Assembly: GCA_023440975.1 (NCBI GenBank) | Contig: JAEZRD010000045.1 | Span: 1-64,000 of the forward strand | Length of the DNA: 64,000 bases | Source of the DNA: Methanobacteriota archaeon | GTDB taxonomy: Archaea > Methanobacteriota > Methanobacteria > Methanobacteriales > Methanobacteriaceae | Reading direction: 5' to 3' | Shown: piece after piece, positions 1-9,612 of the stretch | Layout of the letters: every line of letters starts with the position of its first letter | Position numbering within the stretch: position 1 is the stretch's first letter | Program-made: the position numbers and the translations under genes | Notes under the pieces: generated by a model | Database searches by the model: none | Seen by the model: the letters and a program-made list of their open reading frames with translations, nothing else | What the model was told of the DNA's origin: nothing

Positions 1-1
1 T

Positions 2-1501
2 CCTTATGGAACTACTTCAGTTATAGCAGATCCTCATGAGATAGCTAATGTTTTAGGAATTCCTGGAGTAAAATTTATGATTCAAAATGGAGAGTCTGTG
101 CCTTTTGATTTCTATTTTTCTGCTCCATCTTGTGTTCCAGCTACTAATTTTGAAACTAATGGTGCAATACTTGATGTTAAAGATATTGAAGAGTTGTTTA
201 CTATACCAAATGTGATTTGTTTAGGGGAAATGATGAATTTTCCAGGGGTAGTAAATGATGATTTTAATGTTTTAGAGAAATTAAATTTAGCAAATAAGTT
301 AGGTGTACCTATTGATGGTCATGCTCCATTGTTAACAGGTGAAAATTTAAGAAAATATGTGTCTACAGGTATAAGTACTGATCATGAATGTAGTAGTTTT
401 AATGAAGCTATTGAAAAAAAGATGTTAGGTGTTAAAATTATGGTTCGTGAAGGGTCATCTGCTAAAAATATGGATGCTCTATTAAATATAAAAGATAGAA
501 TTAACTATTGGACAAAAGAATCTAAATTTGGAAATATATCTGTTAATGATTATGAAAAATTATTAAAACATCCAATATTTGATTTTTTAGTAAGTGACGA
601 TAAAGACCCTATTGATCTAAAAAATGGACATTTGGATAAACTAATTAAAAAAACAATAAGTTACGATATCGATCCAATTGAAGCAATAAAAATGGTTACT
701 TTAAACCCTGCAAAGTATTATAATTTAAATTCTGGAGAAATAGCTGAAGGAAAAAAAGCAAATTTAGTTCTAATTGATAATTTAAATGATTTAAATGTTA
801 AATTAACCTTCATTAATGGAGAAATCGTAGCTAAAGAAGGAAAAGCATTATTTGAGGTTGAAACTCCAAAAGTATCCAACACTTTTAATGTAATAATTAA
901 AAACCCCGAAGATTTTGAAATAAAAACCCATATAAAAAATAATGTTAATGTTAAAATTATAGAAGCTATTGACTCTGAATTAATCACACATGAAATAACT
1001 GATAATTTAAAAGTTCAAAATGAAATTATTCAACCCGATATTGAAAAAGATATTTTAAAAATAAGTATCGTAGAAAGATATGGTCATAATAATGTTTCAA
1101 ATGGTTTTATAAAAGGTTTTGGCCTTAAAAATGGTGCAATAGCCACATCTGTTGCCCATGATTCTCATAATATAATTGTCGTAGGTACTAATTCCAAGGA
1201 TATGGCAAATGCAGTAAATATTATAATAAAAAATCAAGGCGGATTATCAGTATCAAATGGAAATATAGAAAAAAGTTTAAAATTACCAATTGCTGGATTA
1301 ATGAGTGATGAAAATATAGATTATGTATCTAAAAATTTGATAAATTTGATAAACTTAGTAAAAAAATTAGGTTCAAATTTAGAAGCACCATTTATGACAT
1401 TATCATTTATGGCTTTACTTGTAATTCCTGACTTGAAATTATCCGATCAAGGTTTATTTAGTCTAAATAAATTTGGATTTATAGATTTAATAGCAAATTA
1501 A
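2..1501 (+). CDS. ade: Adenine deaminase, 5' end outside window
   Basis: Adenine deaminase of the amidohydrolase superfamily converts adenine to hypoxanthine in purine salvage. The reading frame is open from base 2 and reads PYGTTSVIADPHEIANVLG, a typical family segment, so the gene starts upstream of the window; the ATG at 77 is internal. About 499 residues are visible, against about 540-600 for the family, so only a short N-terminal part with the first metal-binding histidines is missing. STDHECS and GVKIMVREGS are recognisable, as is a C-terminal adenine-deaminase domain ending in LKLSDQGLFS. It converges on a DUF447 gene 11 bases away. Confidence 0.93.
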   Translation, partial: PYGTTSVIADPHEIANVLGIPGVKFMIQNGESVPFDFYFSAPSCVPATNFETNGAILDVKDIEELFTIPNVICLGEMMNFPGVVNDDFNVLEKLNLANKLGVPIDGHAPLLTGENLRKYVSTGISTDHECSSFNEAIEKKMLGVKIMVREGSSAKNMDALLNIKDRINYWTKESKFGNISVNDYEKLLKHPIFDFLVSDDKDPIDLKNGHLDKLIKKTISYDIDPIEAIKMVTLNPAKYYNLNSGEIAEGKKANLVLIDNLNDLNVKLTFINGEIVAKEGKALFEVETPKVSNTFNVIIKNPEDFEIKTHIKNNVNVKIIEAIDSELITHEITDNLKVQNEIIQPDIEKDILKISIVERYGHNNVSNGFIKGFGLKNGAIATSVAHDSHNIIVVGTNSKDMANAVNIIIKNQGGLSVSNGNIEKSLKLPIAGLMSDENIDYVSKNLINLINLVKKLGSNLEAPFMTLSFMALLVIPDLKLSDQGLFSLNKFGFIDLIAN

Positions 1502-1512
1502 CTTTAAATCTA

Positions 1513-2145
1513 TTAAATTTCATATCCCTTATTATTTAAACTTTCTTTTATTAAATTAATAGCCTCTTTATCTTCAGCACTACCAACTTTATTAATTACT
1601 CTTTCATTCTCTCTAAAACGGTCCAAATAGTATTCTCTTTTCTCATCATCTACTTTATCTACTCTACTATAATTTACAAGTGATTCTATAATACAATGAA
1701 TACCCCGATTCATCGCGATAACATCTGTTTTATTTTTAACTATTTCATCCACATCGGAACAAATATAAACAGTTTCAACAGGTCTAATTGGATCATCTTT
1801 TTTAATTAATTTTTTTGTATCATTAACTGAAGCTTTAAAATATGCATCAATATTATTTAATATTAATGAATCTTCACTTTCATAATATTCATCTGGAATA
1901 TTATTTAATAAAGATAATGTGAAATATAAAGGATTTGAAGTTATATTAACATAAAACTCTTTATTTTCCAATATATTTTCTAAAGTTTTACTTCCTTCAA
2001 AAATACGATTAACTATTTGATTATTTCCTTTAGCAATGGTACCAAAAGGTGCTGCATTGCGAGTGTTATCTTTATTTCTTGTTGTTAAAATCACTTCATA
2101 TTGTTGACCATTTTTCATACCAACATCTTTAAGATTCATTACCAT
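1513..2145 (-). CDS. DUF447 family protein
   Basis: This 210-residue protein resembles the archaeal DUF447 family (COG2457-like), whose fold is related to FMN-binding split barrels; no reaction is assigned. The N-terminal part has the family pattern EVILTTRN..RNAAPFGTI followed by FYVNITSNPLYF. The middle carries GIHCIIESLVNYSR, and the C-terminal third is charged and helical. The ATG at 2145 follows an AAGGA-like ribosome site. It is a single gene convergent with adenine deaminase, so the neighbourhood adds little about function. Confidence 0.75.
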   Translation of the reverse strand: MVMNLKDVGMKNGQQYEVILTTRNKDNTRNAAPFGTIAKGNNQIVNRIFEGSKTLENILENKEFYVNITSNPLYFTLSLLNNIPDEYYESEDSLILNNIDAYFKASVNDTKKLIKKDDPIRPVETVYICSDVDEIVKNKTDVIAMNRGIHCIIESLVNYSRVDKVDDEKREYYLDRFRENERVINKVGSAEDKEAINLIKESLNNKGYEI

Positions 2146-2370
2146 TTTTTCAAATCCTTAATATAATAATTTAATCATAAAAATAAAATTATTCTAATAA
2201 TAATTTTGTTTATTTAACTTTAATAATTTACCTTTAACTAATAATTTAATCCTATTTTTACTTATATTTTTATATTAGTTATTACAAAAATTAAATATAA
2301 TATATAACAATATTTAAAATTAACCACCATTTTAAATTATTATTCAAAATTAATTATATAGGGGAATGTT

Positions 2371-3378
2371 ATGGCTTATAGAATGCGTACAGAACTATTA
2401 GAACAACCTCAAGCATTGAGAAAAACTTTTGAAGAAGAATCTATTAATATGGATAGAATTTCAAAAGAACTAAAAAAAGTAGATAGAATATATTTAATAG
2501 GTTGTGGAAGTTCTTTATCAACTCTTTACACTGTCCGAGATGCATTAGGAATGGTATCAGATTTTCCAATAATCGTCACTACTGGTTATGAATTTACTTA
2601 TAGTAAAAATTTAGGTGATCAAAATGCTGCTGCAATATTTGCATCTCAATCTGGAGAAACAGCAGATACTTTAGCTGGACTTAAAAAAGCTAATCAATTA
2701 GGATTTAATACTATTTCAATATCTAATGAAAAAGATAGTTCTATGATTAAGGAAGCGAAAAATCCTATAATAACTAGAGGAAATAAAGAAGAAGCAATCC
2801 TTGGTACAAAAACTTATGTAACACAATTAGCTTGTCTTTATTACTTGTTATTTGCATCTTCAGATTATGAAAAGAAAGATGAAATAATAAAGGAATTGAA
2901 TGAAATTCCAGATTTAATTGAAGAATTATTAAAGTCAACAGAAGAAGAGAATAAAATTTTAGCTGAAAAATATAAAAATGAGGATATTTTTTACTGTTTA
3001 GGTGGAGGTCCAAACTTTGGGCTTGCATATAAACTATCAATGACAATGTTAATGGAAGGAGCAATTAAACATGCATGCCCTTTATACGCGGCAGAATTCC
3101 GTCATGGTTTGATTGAAAGAGCAGAAAAGGATGTTCCGTTAATATTTTTAGAAGCAGGGTATCCTGTTGATGAATTAACTGAAAAAGCTATAAATTTTTC
3201 AAAAAAACTAGAATGTAAAACAATTATTTATAGACTAAAAGATTATGCAAATATTAATAATTTACTAGCACCTTTAGTTCTTGTTGTTCCTTTAGAATGG
3301 TTTGTATATTACTTAGCACATTTTAATGGAGAAGATCCAGGAAGTACTAGACATATTGGTAAAGTAAGATATGAATAA
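2371..3378 (+). CDS. SIS-domain sugar-phosphate isomerase/aminotransferase-like protein
   Basis: Two SIS (sugar isomerase) domains are visible in 335 residues, as in the isomerase half of glucosamine-6-phosphate synthase (GlmS), but the N-terminal glutaminase domain is absent. First domain: YLIGCGSSLSTLY (about 42-54) and FASQSGETADT (about 91-101). Second domain: YCLGGGPNFGLAYK and AEFRHGLIE. The C-terminus GSTRHIGKVRYE is conserved in this group. It may act on fructose-6-phosphate or another amino-sugar precursor, possibly for pseudomurein; the substrate is inference. A GGGGA ribosome site precedes the ATG, and a TATA-like ATAATATATAAC lies about 70 bases upstream. Confidence 0.8.
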   Translation: MAYRMRTELLEQPQALRKTFEEESINMDRISKELKKVDRIYLIGCGSSLSTLYTVRDALGMVSDFPIIVTTGYEFTYSKNLGDQNAAAIFASQSGETADTLAGLKKANQLGFNTISISNEKDSSMIKEAKNPIITRGNKEEAILGTKTYVTQLACLYYLLFASSDYEKKDEIIKELNEIPDLIEELLKSTEEENKILAEKYKNEDIFYCLGGGPNFGLAYKLSMTMLMEGAIKHACPLYAAEFRHGLIERAEKDVPLIFLEAGYPVDELTEKAINFSKKLECKTIIYRLKDYANINNLLAPLVLVVPLEWFVYYLAHFNGEDPGSTRHIGKVRYE

Positions 3379-3403
3379 TTTTCATTTCTTAAAAAAAAAT
3401 TAG

Positions 3404-3432
3404 TACTATTTTTTTTAAATAAAAAAATAGTA
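3404..3432. terminator. Bidirectional hairpin terminator
   Basis: A perfect 12-bp inverted repeat (TACTATTTTTTT at 3404-3415, AAAAAAATAGTA at 3421-3432) with a 5-base loop lies between the convergent SIS-domain and Hsp20 genes. Its A/T runs give a U-tract on either transcript, so it can serve both genes. Confidence 0.6.
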
Positions 3433-3467
3433 AAAAATTTAATTTTATTTTAATTTTATTTTATAAT

Positions 3468-4037
3468 TTAATTTAAATCTACTTTGTAAGTTTCTTCTTG
3501 TACCTTAGGAATTTCTAAGAATACAGTTCCTAATTTAAATTTAGCAGTAATTTCTTTAATTTTAATTTTAGCAGGTAATCTTACAGTTCTTTTAGCTTCA
3601 CCAGTTCTAATTCCTTTAATTAAATATTCAGGTTTTGATGCACATGGTCTATCTATATCATCAATTGTTGATGGGAATTCTGCTTTAACAGTAACTTCAT
3701 TTACAGTTGCTTCAACTTCAATTTTCTCTTTATCAACACCAGGTAAAAATACTTTAAGATAATAATAATCTCCAGCGTCAATTAAATCTAAATCAAGTTT
3801 GGAAGGGGTAGTTTCTCTATAATCTTGGAATCTACTGTCCATAGATTTTTGTACTCCTTTCATAGTTACCATTAAATCTTCCATACTTTTTCCAAGATCT
3901 GTGGAAACTCTATCAACTACAGTTTTACTTTTTTCGGCTCTTTGTTCAGCTCGTTCTTTTCCAGAATGTATGTCTTCTTTTACTTTTTCTCTATGGAGAT
4001 GTGGTTTTTCTTCATTCATTTGTTCTTTTTCATCCAT
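3468..4037 (-). CDS. Small heat-shock protein, Hsp20/alpha-crystallin family
   Basis: Small heat-shock chaperones bind unfolding proteins as oligomers without ATP. The 189 residues divide into a highly charged helical N-terminal arm of about 75 residues (rich in E and K, probably coiled coil) and an alpha-crystallin domain from about residue 85 (YYYLKVFLPGVDKEKIEVEA). The family signature is seen near the end as FKLGTVFLEIPK. There is no clear C-terminal IXI tail; it ends in TYKVDLN. The start at 4037 is supported by an AAGGAGT ribosome site. It stands alone, convergent with the SIS-domain gene. Confidence 0.9.
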   Translation of the reverse strand: MDEKEQMNEEKPHLHREKVKEDIHSGKERAEQRAEKSKTVVDRVSTDLGKSMEDLMVTMKGVQKSMDSRFQDYRETTPSKLDLDLIDAGDYYYLKVFLPGVDKEKIEVEATVNEVTVKAEFPSTIDDIDRPCASKPEYLIKGIRTGEAKRTVRLPAKIKIKEITAKFKLGTVFLEIPKVQEETYKVDLN

Positions 4038-4206
4038 GTAATCCGACTCCTTATTTGATTTTATAATATTTATAGGAAATATATTTTTCCTTATGATTAA
4101 ATAACTTTAAGTTACTTTATTATATTTAAATCTTATGATTTAAAATTATATTTTAAATTAATTAAATATACTTATTCTTAAAAATTAAAAATAATAAGTT
4201 CATTTA

Positions 4207-5226
4207 TTACTTATTAACTTCTCTCTCAATCTTTTTAACTGAATCAAAAAGTTCTAATATGTCATTTATCCCTTCTCCTTCTGCTGCAGAAATTAATAAA
4301 GGATCTTCAGTTCTTTTTACAAATTCATCAACATACTCAAATCTTGAGCCATGATTTTCATATTCAGCAATATCAATTTTGTTAAATATGAATATGATAG
4401 GTACTTCAAATATTTCACGAATTTCTTCTAACAAATTAAACTGATGATCTAAAGTATATCCACAAGTTTCAGAAGCATCAAAGATAAATAAAATAGCATC
4501 AGCTAAATCTTCAAGTGCAACCATTGCATTCATTTCAATGTCATTCATATCAAGAATAGGTCTATCCAATAATCCTGGAGTATCGATAATTTGTATATGC
4601 TTCCAATTTCTTTCAATATGTCCAATTTGAATTCCTTTAGTTGTAAAAGGATAATCAGCAACTTCAGGTTCAGCATCTGTAATCTGACGAAGTAGTGTTG
4701 ATTTACCTACATTTGGAAATCCTGCAATAACTATACTAGTTGCTTCAAAATTGATAGTTGGCATATTTCGTAATTGACTTTTTGCAAAATCTAAGAAATC
4801 TAAATCTTTCTCAATTTTATTAACTACAGAAGCTATACGTCCATATGCTTGTTTTCTAAGTTCTGAAGCTTTTTCAGGTTTTGATCTTCTAATTCTGGCA
4901 GCATAATCTTTTTCAAGTTGGGTTATAATTCCATATGCCCAATTTAATGCACCTAATGATTTTTTTAAATCATCAATACCTACAGTTATATCAATATAAT
5001 CTTGATAAAATTCAGGTAATGCTTCAATAGTGGGAGTACGATCGTTAATCATTTTAATACGATCTTTAATTACTTGACAAGCAGTAACGACTCTAACTTC
5101 TTCAATTCTTTTTGGTTTTAAACGTCTAGGTATTCGGCTAGACCTAGCTTCATCTGCAGCTTTTTTTCCTCTCCTAAATCCTTTATCTAATAATTCGTCA
5201 GGAGTTGGAATTGTTGGTATCATCAT
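4207..5226 (-). CDS. Nog1-family GTP-binding protein
   Basis: A P-loop GTPase of the Obg/Nog1 group; the eukaryotic relative Nog1 works in large ribosomal subunit assembly, and a similar role is likely here. An N-terminal helical region of about 160 residues precedes the G domain with AGFPNVGKST (G1, about 168-177), DYPFTTKG (switch I), DTPG (G3, about 216) and NKID (G4, about 280), then SAAEGEG (G5). An open-frame GTG at 5235 overlaps a GTGAT ribosome-site-like sequence, so one of the adjacent ATGs at 5226 or 5223 is the better start. Length of about 339 fits the archaeal family. Confidence 0.88.
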   Translation of the reverse strand: MMIPTIPTPDELLDKGFRRGKKAADEARSSRIPRRLKPKRIEEVRVVTACQVIKDRIKMINDRTPTIEALPEFYQDYIDITVGIDDLKKSLGALNWAYGIITQLEKDYAARIRRSKPEKASELRKQAYGRIASVVNKIEKDLDFLDFAKSQLRNMPTINFEATSIVIAGFPNVGKSTLLRQITDAEPEVADYPFTTKGIQIGHIERNWKHIQIIDTPGLLDRPILDMNDIEMNAMVALEDLADAILFIFDASETCGYTLDHQFNLLEEIREIFEVPIIFIFNKIDIAEYENHGSRFEYVDEFVKRTEDPLLISAAEGEGINDILELFDSVKKIEREVNK

Positions 5227-5364
5227 AATAATCACTTAAATAATCTAATAAAATTGTTAAAAATTTCTATTCATAAATAATAAATTAATAAAAATAGTTT
5301 TAATAATAATTTGTTTTAAACTTATATAAAACTTATAGAAAAAAATAAGAAAATTAAATAAAAT

Positions 5365-5931
5365 TTATTCTTTAAATATTTGTCCTTGAAATTTATAAAT
5401 TTCTATATTTGAATCTCTTTTCCAAGTATCTGGATATAAACCTGCTTTTAAACATGTATGGGATAAAAATTCTTCTTTATCCATATTATGTTCTATGGGA
5501 ACTTGAGGTAAAAGTAATCCACTATTAAAACCTTGTTTAACAATCAGCCCATCTACACCAAGAGTAATATTGTTAAGATATTCTGAATTATCATTTACTT
5601 TAATAATTTCTGGTTTGGTTAATACAGTAATTTCTAAGTTAATTTTTTCTAATTCTTCATTTTTGAGGGAAGGAAATCTTGGATCAGCAATTGCTGCAGA
5701 AATAGCAACATCAATAAGGGCCTGAACAAGAGGTTTTACTGGTTCAGGGTAACCAATACATCCTCTTAGTTCGTTATTTTCATTAATTGTACAAAAAACT
5801 CCAAGTATTTCTTTCAAATGCTCTGGACAATCTTCAGGTACTTTAATTTTTTCATTATTCTTAATTTTTTTTAAAATTGCTGTTCTAGCTATTTTTAACA
5901 AATATTTTCCATCATCATCATTTAATAACAT
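5365..5931 (-). CDS. AMMECR1 domain protein
   Basis: The 188-residue protein carries the AMMECR1 domain throughout, with the signature LRGCIGYPEPV near residue 57 and the following AISAAIADPRFPSL. The family is widespread in archaea and eukaryotes and often lies next to MEMO-type and radical SAM genes, but its biochemical function is not established. The ATG follows a GGAGA ribosome site. The gene lies 24 bases downstream of tldD on the same strand and is probably cotranscribed with it. Confidence 0.9.
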   Translation of the reverse strand: MLLNDDDGKYLLKIARTAILKKIKNNEKIKVPEDCPEHLKEILGVFCTINENNELRGCIGYPEPVKPLVQALIDVAISAAIADPRFPSLKNEELEKINLEITVLTKPEIIKVNDNSEYLNNITLGVDGLIVKQGFNSGLLLPQVPIEHNMDKEEFLSHTCLKAGLYPDTWKRDSNIEIYKFQGQIFKE

Positions 5932-5955
5932 TTTAAGTTCTCCTTAAATTATTAT

Positions 5956-7326
5956 TTAGTTACTTCCACCTACCATAGCATTTAATATTCTAGTGTTAGG
6001 ACCACCATCACCAACAGGAGCAATTTGCCCATTTTTTCCACAAAATCCTACACTAAACTTAAAGTCATTTCCAATGGCATCTACATTTTTGAGAGTTTCT
6101 AAAATATTTCCAGATAAAGAAACATCTCTTAACTCTTGTCCAATTTCACCATTTTCTATTTTATATGATTCAACTGCATTAAATTGGAAAATTCCTTTTC
6201 CAGTGTCGACTTGTCCTCCTCTAGAACCTTTTAAATAAATACCTTCAGGAATATCTTCTATTAACTCTTCAAAAGTATTATCTCCAGGTTCTAAATAAGT
6301 ATTACTCATTCGTACAATAGGTTGGTCGCTTATAGCGCTTCTAGCATTTCCACTAGATTTCATATCTAATTCAGAAGCAGATTCTCTTGAGGATAATAAT
6401 GAAATTAACTTTCCATTTTCAACTAATTGGTTTTTACTAGTTTTAACACCTTCTACATCATATTCATAATAACCAAAACCATTTTTATTTGATGGATCGT
6501 CAAAAATATTGACTATATCAGAACCAATCACATCTCCTAATTTATCCTTAAGAACTGAATCATTTTGAAGAATAAGATCAGATTCAACAGCATGCCCCAA
6601 AGCTTCATGTATAAATACTCCAGTCAATTCATTATCTGTTATAATTGGGAATTTTCCTGAAGGAGGAGTATTAGCATTTAAAAGTCTTACAGCTTTTTCT
6701 CCTACTTTTCTACCGAAACTTTCAATATCTGCATCTTTAAGTACTTCATAACCTTTAACTCCACCTAAACTTCCATGACCAAACTGAATCAAGTTTCCTG
6801 AAGAAGCAACAGTATTTAACCATAATCCGACTCTGGTTTCGTTTTGAATAATTTCAGTACCTTCACTTGTCACTATTGCAGTTTCAGATTCACTATCTTG
6901 ATAATTAAGTGTTGTACTAATTACATTATCTATAAGTGCACTTTTATTTGCATCTGCCATTAATTCTTTTTTTTCATCAATATCTACATCATTGACAGAA
7001 ATTTTTCGAGGAGTTTTGACTTTATCTTTAATAATTTCTGTTTCTGCAAGTTTTACATTTCCTTTCAATGATTTAGATATTTTAATGGCAGTTTTTGATA
7101 TTTCTTCTAATTTGTTTAAATCATTAGTATAAGCAAATCCCCAGGCTCCATTATTTAAAACTCTTATTCTTGCTCCATTAGAAATTCCAGTGTTAATTTC
7201 TTGAACTTTATTATCTTTCATTACAATATTAGTATTGTTTCCGTTTCCTGCATAAATATCTGCATAATCAACTTTATCTTCAATTTTATTAATTATTTTT
7301 TTGAAAAGGTCTATTTCTGATTCCAT
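5956..7326 (-). CDS. tldD: TldD-type metalloprotease
   Basis: TldD is the zinc-binding catalytic subunit of the TldD/PmbA (TldE) protease that trims unfolded peptides. The motif HEALGHAVESD at residues 240-250 supplies His240, Glu241 and His245 of the HExxxH metal site. The C-terminal half shows PIVRMSNTYLEPGD and the glycine-rich GSRGGQVDTGKG typical of TldD. Length of 456 matches the family. The PmbA partner is not adjacent in this window. Start ATG at 7326 has an AGGTAGGG ribosome site, and the AMMECR1 gene follows in the same direction. Confidence 0.92.
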   Translation of the reverse strand: MESEIDLFKKIINKIEDKVDYADIYAGNGNNTNIVMKDNKVQEINTGISNGARIRVLNNGAWGFAYTNDLNKLEEISKTAIKISKSLKGNVKLAETEIIKDKVKTPRKISVNDVDIDEKKELMADANKSALIDNVISTTLNYQDSESETAIVTSEGTEIIQNETRVGLWLNTVASSGNLIQFGHGSLGGVKGYEVLKDADIESFGRKVGEKAVRLLNANTPPSGKFPIITDNELTGVFIHEALGHAVESDLILQNDSVLKDKLGDVIGSDIVNIFDDPSNKNGFGYYEYDVEGVKTSKNQLVENGKLISLLSSRESASELDMKSSGNARSAISDQPIVRMSNTYLEPGDNTFEELIEDIPEGIYLKGSRGGQVDTGKGIFQFNAVESYKIENGEIGQELRDVSLSGNILETLKNVDAIGNDFKFSVGFCGKNGQIAPVGDGGPNTRILNAMVGGSN

Positions 7327-7720
7327 TTTTTCCCTACCTTAATAATTTTTTGTATTATATAAGTTTAAGTTTTAATTCTTCTTTACATTATTGTTTTTAC
7401 TTATGTTTTTTAATGATATAAATTTTTGTTAGTAATCTTTCTAATATTTAATATTTTGATAATTATAATTTTTTTTATAAACTTTTTAAAAATTATTTTA
7501 GATTAATATTATCATTAATGCATTAAGAATCTTTTTAATTGTTTTAAAATTCTTAAAAAAATTCATTAATTTTATATAGAATAAAATTTTTAATGTAAAT
7601 TAATATAATGATTGTTTTAATATATTAAAGGGTTTTTATTAAAATTTTAAAATCATTTGTTATCAACTAACTTTTATTAAGGGAATAAAATTTAGTTTAC
7701 AGAATTTATCTAAAATTTTT
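7327..7720. other. 394-base divergent intergenic region
   Basis: Extremely AT-rich spacer between tldD (leftward) and the secreted cysteine-rich protein (rightward). It should hold both promoters, but several TATA-like runs are present and none stands out. No RNA gene or convincing ORF is seen. Confidence 0.5.
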
Positions 7721-7738
7721 TTGGGAGAGTTTGATAAT

Positions 7739-8281
7739 TTGAAATTAAATACTAAAATATTAATTATATCTTTAATTTTTGTTTGTTTTATTACTGTAAG
7801 TGCTGTTTCAGCCATTAATACAATTACTGTTACTGCTAAACCAAGTGCAGGTGAAAAAATGGAGTATAAAGAGTATACTACGGTATTTTTAAATCATTGT
7901 CCATTATGTAATCATTCGGGCACATTATCTTTTAATCCAAAAGGTACGGCTGAAGGAGAAATTACATGTTCTCATTGTGATGCTGATTATTGTGCGGTTA
8001 CAGGTAAAGATAAAAATGGTGGAGGATCTAGGGCTACTTTAACTATAATTAAACAATATTCTAATGGTACAGTATCTTCTAATTATTCTAATGGTGTATC
8101 TTTGGGTGATGTTAGTAATGAAGAGTTTGAATCTAATTTTAGTAATGTTTCTTCTTCAGATAATTCTTCACAAAATGTTAATCCTTTAGTTGCAGATTTT
8201 AACTATTCTATTTATACATTTAATAATTTGTTTTTTAAATATTATAATAAAGTTTCTCAATCTTTAGGTGTTTTATTTTAA
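7739..8281 (+). CDS. Secreted cysteine-rich protein with two CxxC pairs
   Basis: Not assigned to an enzyme family. A signal peptide covers about residues 1-26 (basic NLKLNTK then a hydrophobic stretch ending VSAVSA). The exported part has HCPLCNHSG and CSHCDADYCAVTG about 25 residues later, a zinc-ribbon-like arrangement, followed by GGGSRATL. I believe this segment recurs in secreted proteins of Methanobacteriales, some with cell-wall or transglutaminase-like domains, but cannot verify that here. The last 70 residues are Ser/Asn-rich. A TTG at 7739 is preferred to the TTG at 7721 because GGGAG at 7723 fits as its ribosome site. Confidence 0.6.
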   Translation: MKLNTKILIISLIFVCFITVSAVSAINTITVTAKPSAGEKMEYKEYTTVFLNHCPLCNHSGTLSFNPKGTAEGEITCSHCDADYCAVTGKDKNGGGSRATLTIIKQYSNGTVSSNYSNGVSLGDVSNEEFESNFSNVSSSDNSSQNVNPLVADFNYSIYTFNNLFFKYYNKVSQSLGVLF

Positions 8282-8379
8282 TGTTATTTTTTAAGAATTT
8301 TTAGATAACTTTATAAACATTAATTAACAATCGTTATATTATACTTATTAAAAATCATATATTTAAAAAAGGTGAGAAA

Positions 8380-9591
8380 ATGACTATTGTAATAGGTTCT
8401 GGAGCTGGAGGAGCTATAATCGCAATGAAATTAGCAAAAAATAATTTTCCAGTCACAATAATAGAAAAAGGGCCTTATGTCTCAAGTAAAAATGCATTTG
8501 ATTATTATGATAAACCTATTGAAGGAATAGACTTATTAAAAACTACATGTATAGGTGGTTCTACATTAGTTTCTGCAGGAAATGGGGTAAGATCACTTGA
8601 AAAAAATTTCAAAGAAATTGGAATAGACTTATCAAATGAATATGATGAAGTAGAGAAACTTTTAAACATTCATCAAATGGATGATAAACATATTGGGGAA
8701 GGAACACAAAAATTCATAGATATTGCAAAAGAATTTGGTTTTGAAGCAATGAAAATGCCAAAATTTATACGTGATGAAGAATGCACAATCTGTGGAAAAT
8801 GTTCATTTGGATGCCCAAAAGATGCTAAATGGAGTTCAAAAGATTTCATTGACATTGCTGTTAAAAATGGTGCAAAATTATTAACTAACACTGAAGCAAA
8901 TAAATTAATTTTTGAAAATAACAAAATCAAAGGAGTAGAAATAATAAAAAATAATGAAACTAAAATTATAGAATCAGACCAAATTATACTTGCAGCAGGA
9001 GCTATAAATTCTGCAATAATACTCCAAAAATCAGGTATTAATGCAGGTGAAAAATTATTCTTTGATCCATTTGTAACTGTTGGAGGACTACTCAAAGATA
9101 TAGGATACAATCAAGAAGTTCAAATGAACGCTTTAGCAATTGGGGATAATTATATTTTAGCACCACATTTTTCAACATTTGCAGCAAATTATCTTAAAGA
9201 AAACGGTTACGATATTGAAAATAAAGATATTTTAAGTATAATGGTTAAAGTTCCAGATGATGGACTTGGAAAAGTAGAAGAAAATGGTAATGTAATTAAA
9301 TATAATACTATAAATGATGTGAAAAGATTAGCAGAAGGTTCAGCAGCAGCGGGGGCTATTTTGGCTAAGGCGGGTGTAGATCCAACAACTATCACTTCAA
9401 CAGTATTTAGAGGAGCTCATCCTGGAGGCACTGCCGCTATTGGTGAAGTAGTAGATAAAAACCTTCAAACTGAAATCGAAGGATTATATGTAGGAGATGC
9501 AAGTGTAATTCCTTGGGCTCCTGGAAAACCACCAATATTACTTATTTTAGCATTAGCTTTAAGATTAGCAAATCATTTAATTGAAAATTAA
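8380..9591 (+). CDS. GMC-like FAD oxidoreductase with ferredoxin-type cysteine motif
   Basis: An FAD-dependent dehydrogenase of the glucose-methanol-choline oxidoreductase group. The dinucleotide fold is at the N-terminus (VIGSGAGGAIIAMKLA, about 4-19) with EKGPYV closing the first beta-alpha-beta unit. Cys135, Cys138, Cys141 and Cys145 form CxxCxxCxxxCP, the pattern of a 4Fe-4S cluster. The C-terminal GMC segment has HPGGTAAIGEVVD and GLYVGDASVIPWAPG. At 403 residues it is shorter than alcohol oxidases of the family. Substrate unknown; an electron route through the cluster to a ferredoxin is inference. A single gene with a GGTGAG ribosome site. Confidence 0.8.
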   Translation: MTIVIGSGAGGAIIAMKLAKNNFPVTIIEKGPYVSSKNAFDYYDKPIEGIDLLKTTCIGGSTLVSAGNGVRSLEKNFKEIGIDLSNEYDEVEKLLNIHQMDDKHIGEGTQKFIDIAKEFGFEAMKMPKFIRDEECTICGKCSFGCPKDAKWSSKDFIDIAVKNGAKLLTNTEANKLIFENNKIKGVEIIKNNETKIIESDQIILAAGAINSAIILQKSGINAGEKLFFDPFVTVGGLLKDIGYNQEVQMNALAIGDNYILAPHFSTFAANYLKENGYDIENKDILSIMVKVPDDGLGKVEENGNVIKYNTINDVKRLAEGSAAAGAILAKAGVDPTTITSTVFRGAHPGGTAAIGEVVDKNLQTEIEGLYVGDASVIPWAPGKPPILLILALALRLANHLIEN

Positions 9592-9612
9592 ATTCAATTT
9601 TTTTCATTTTTT

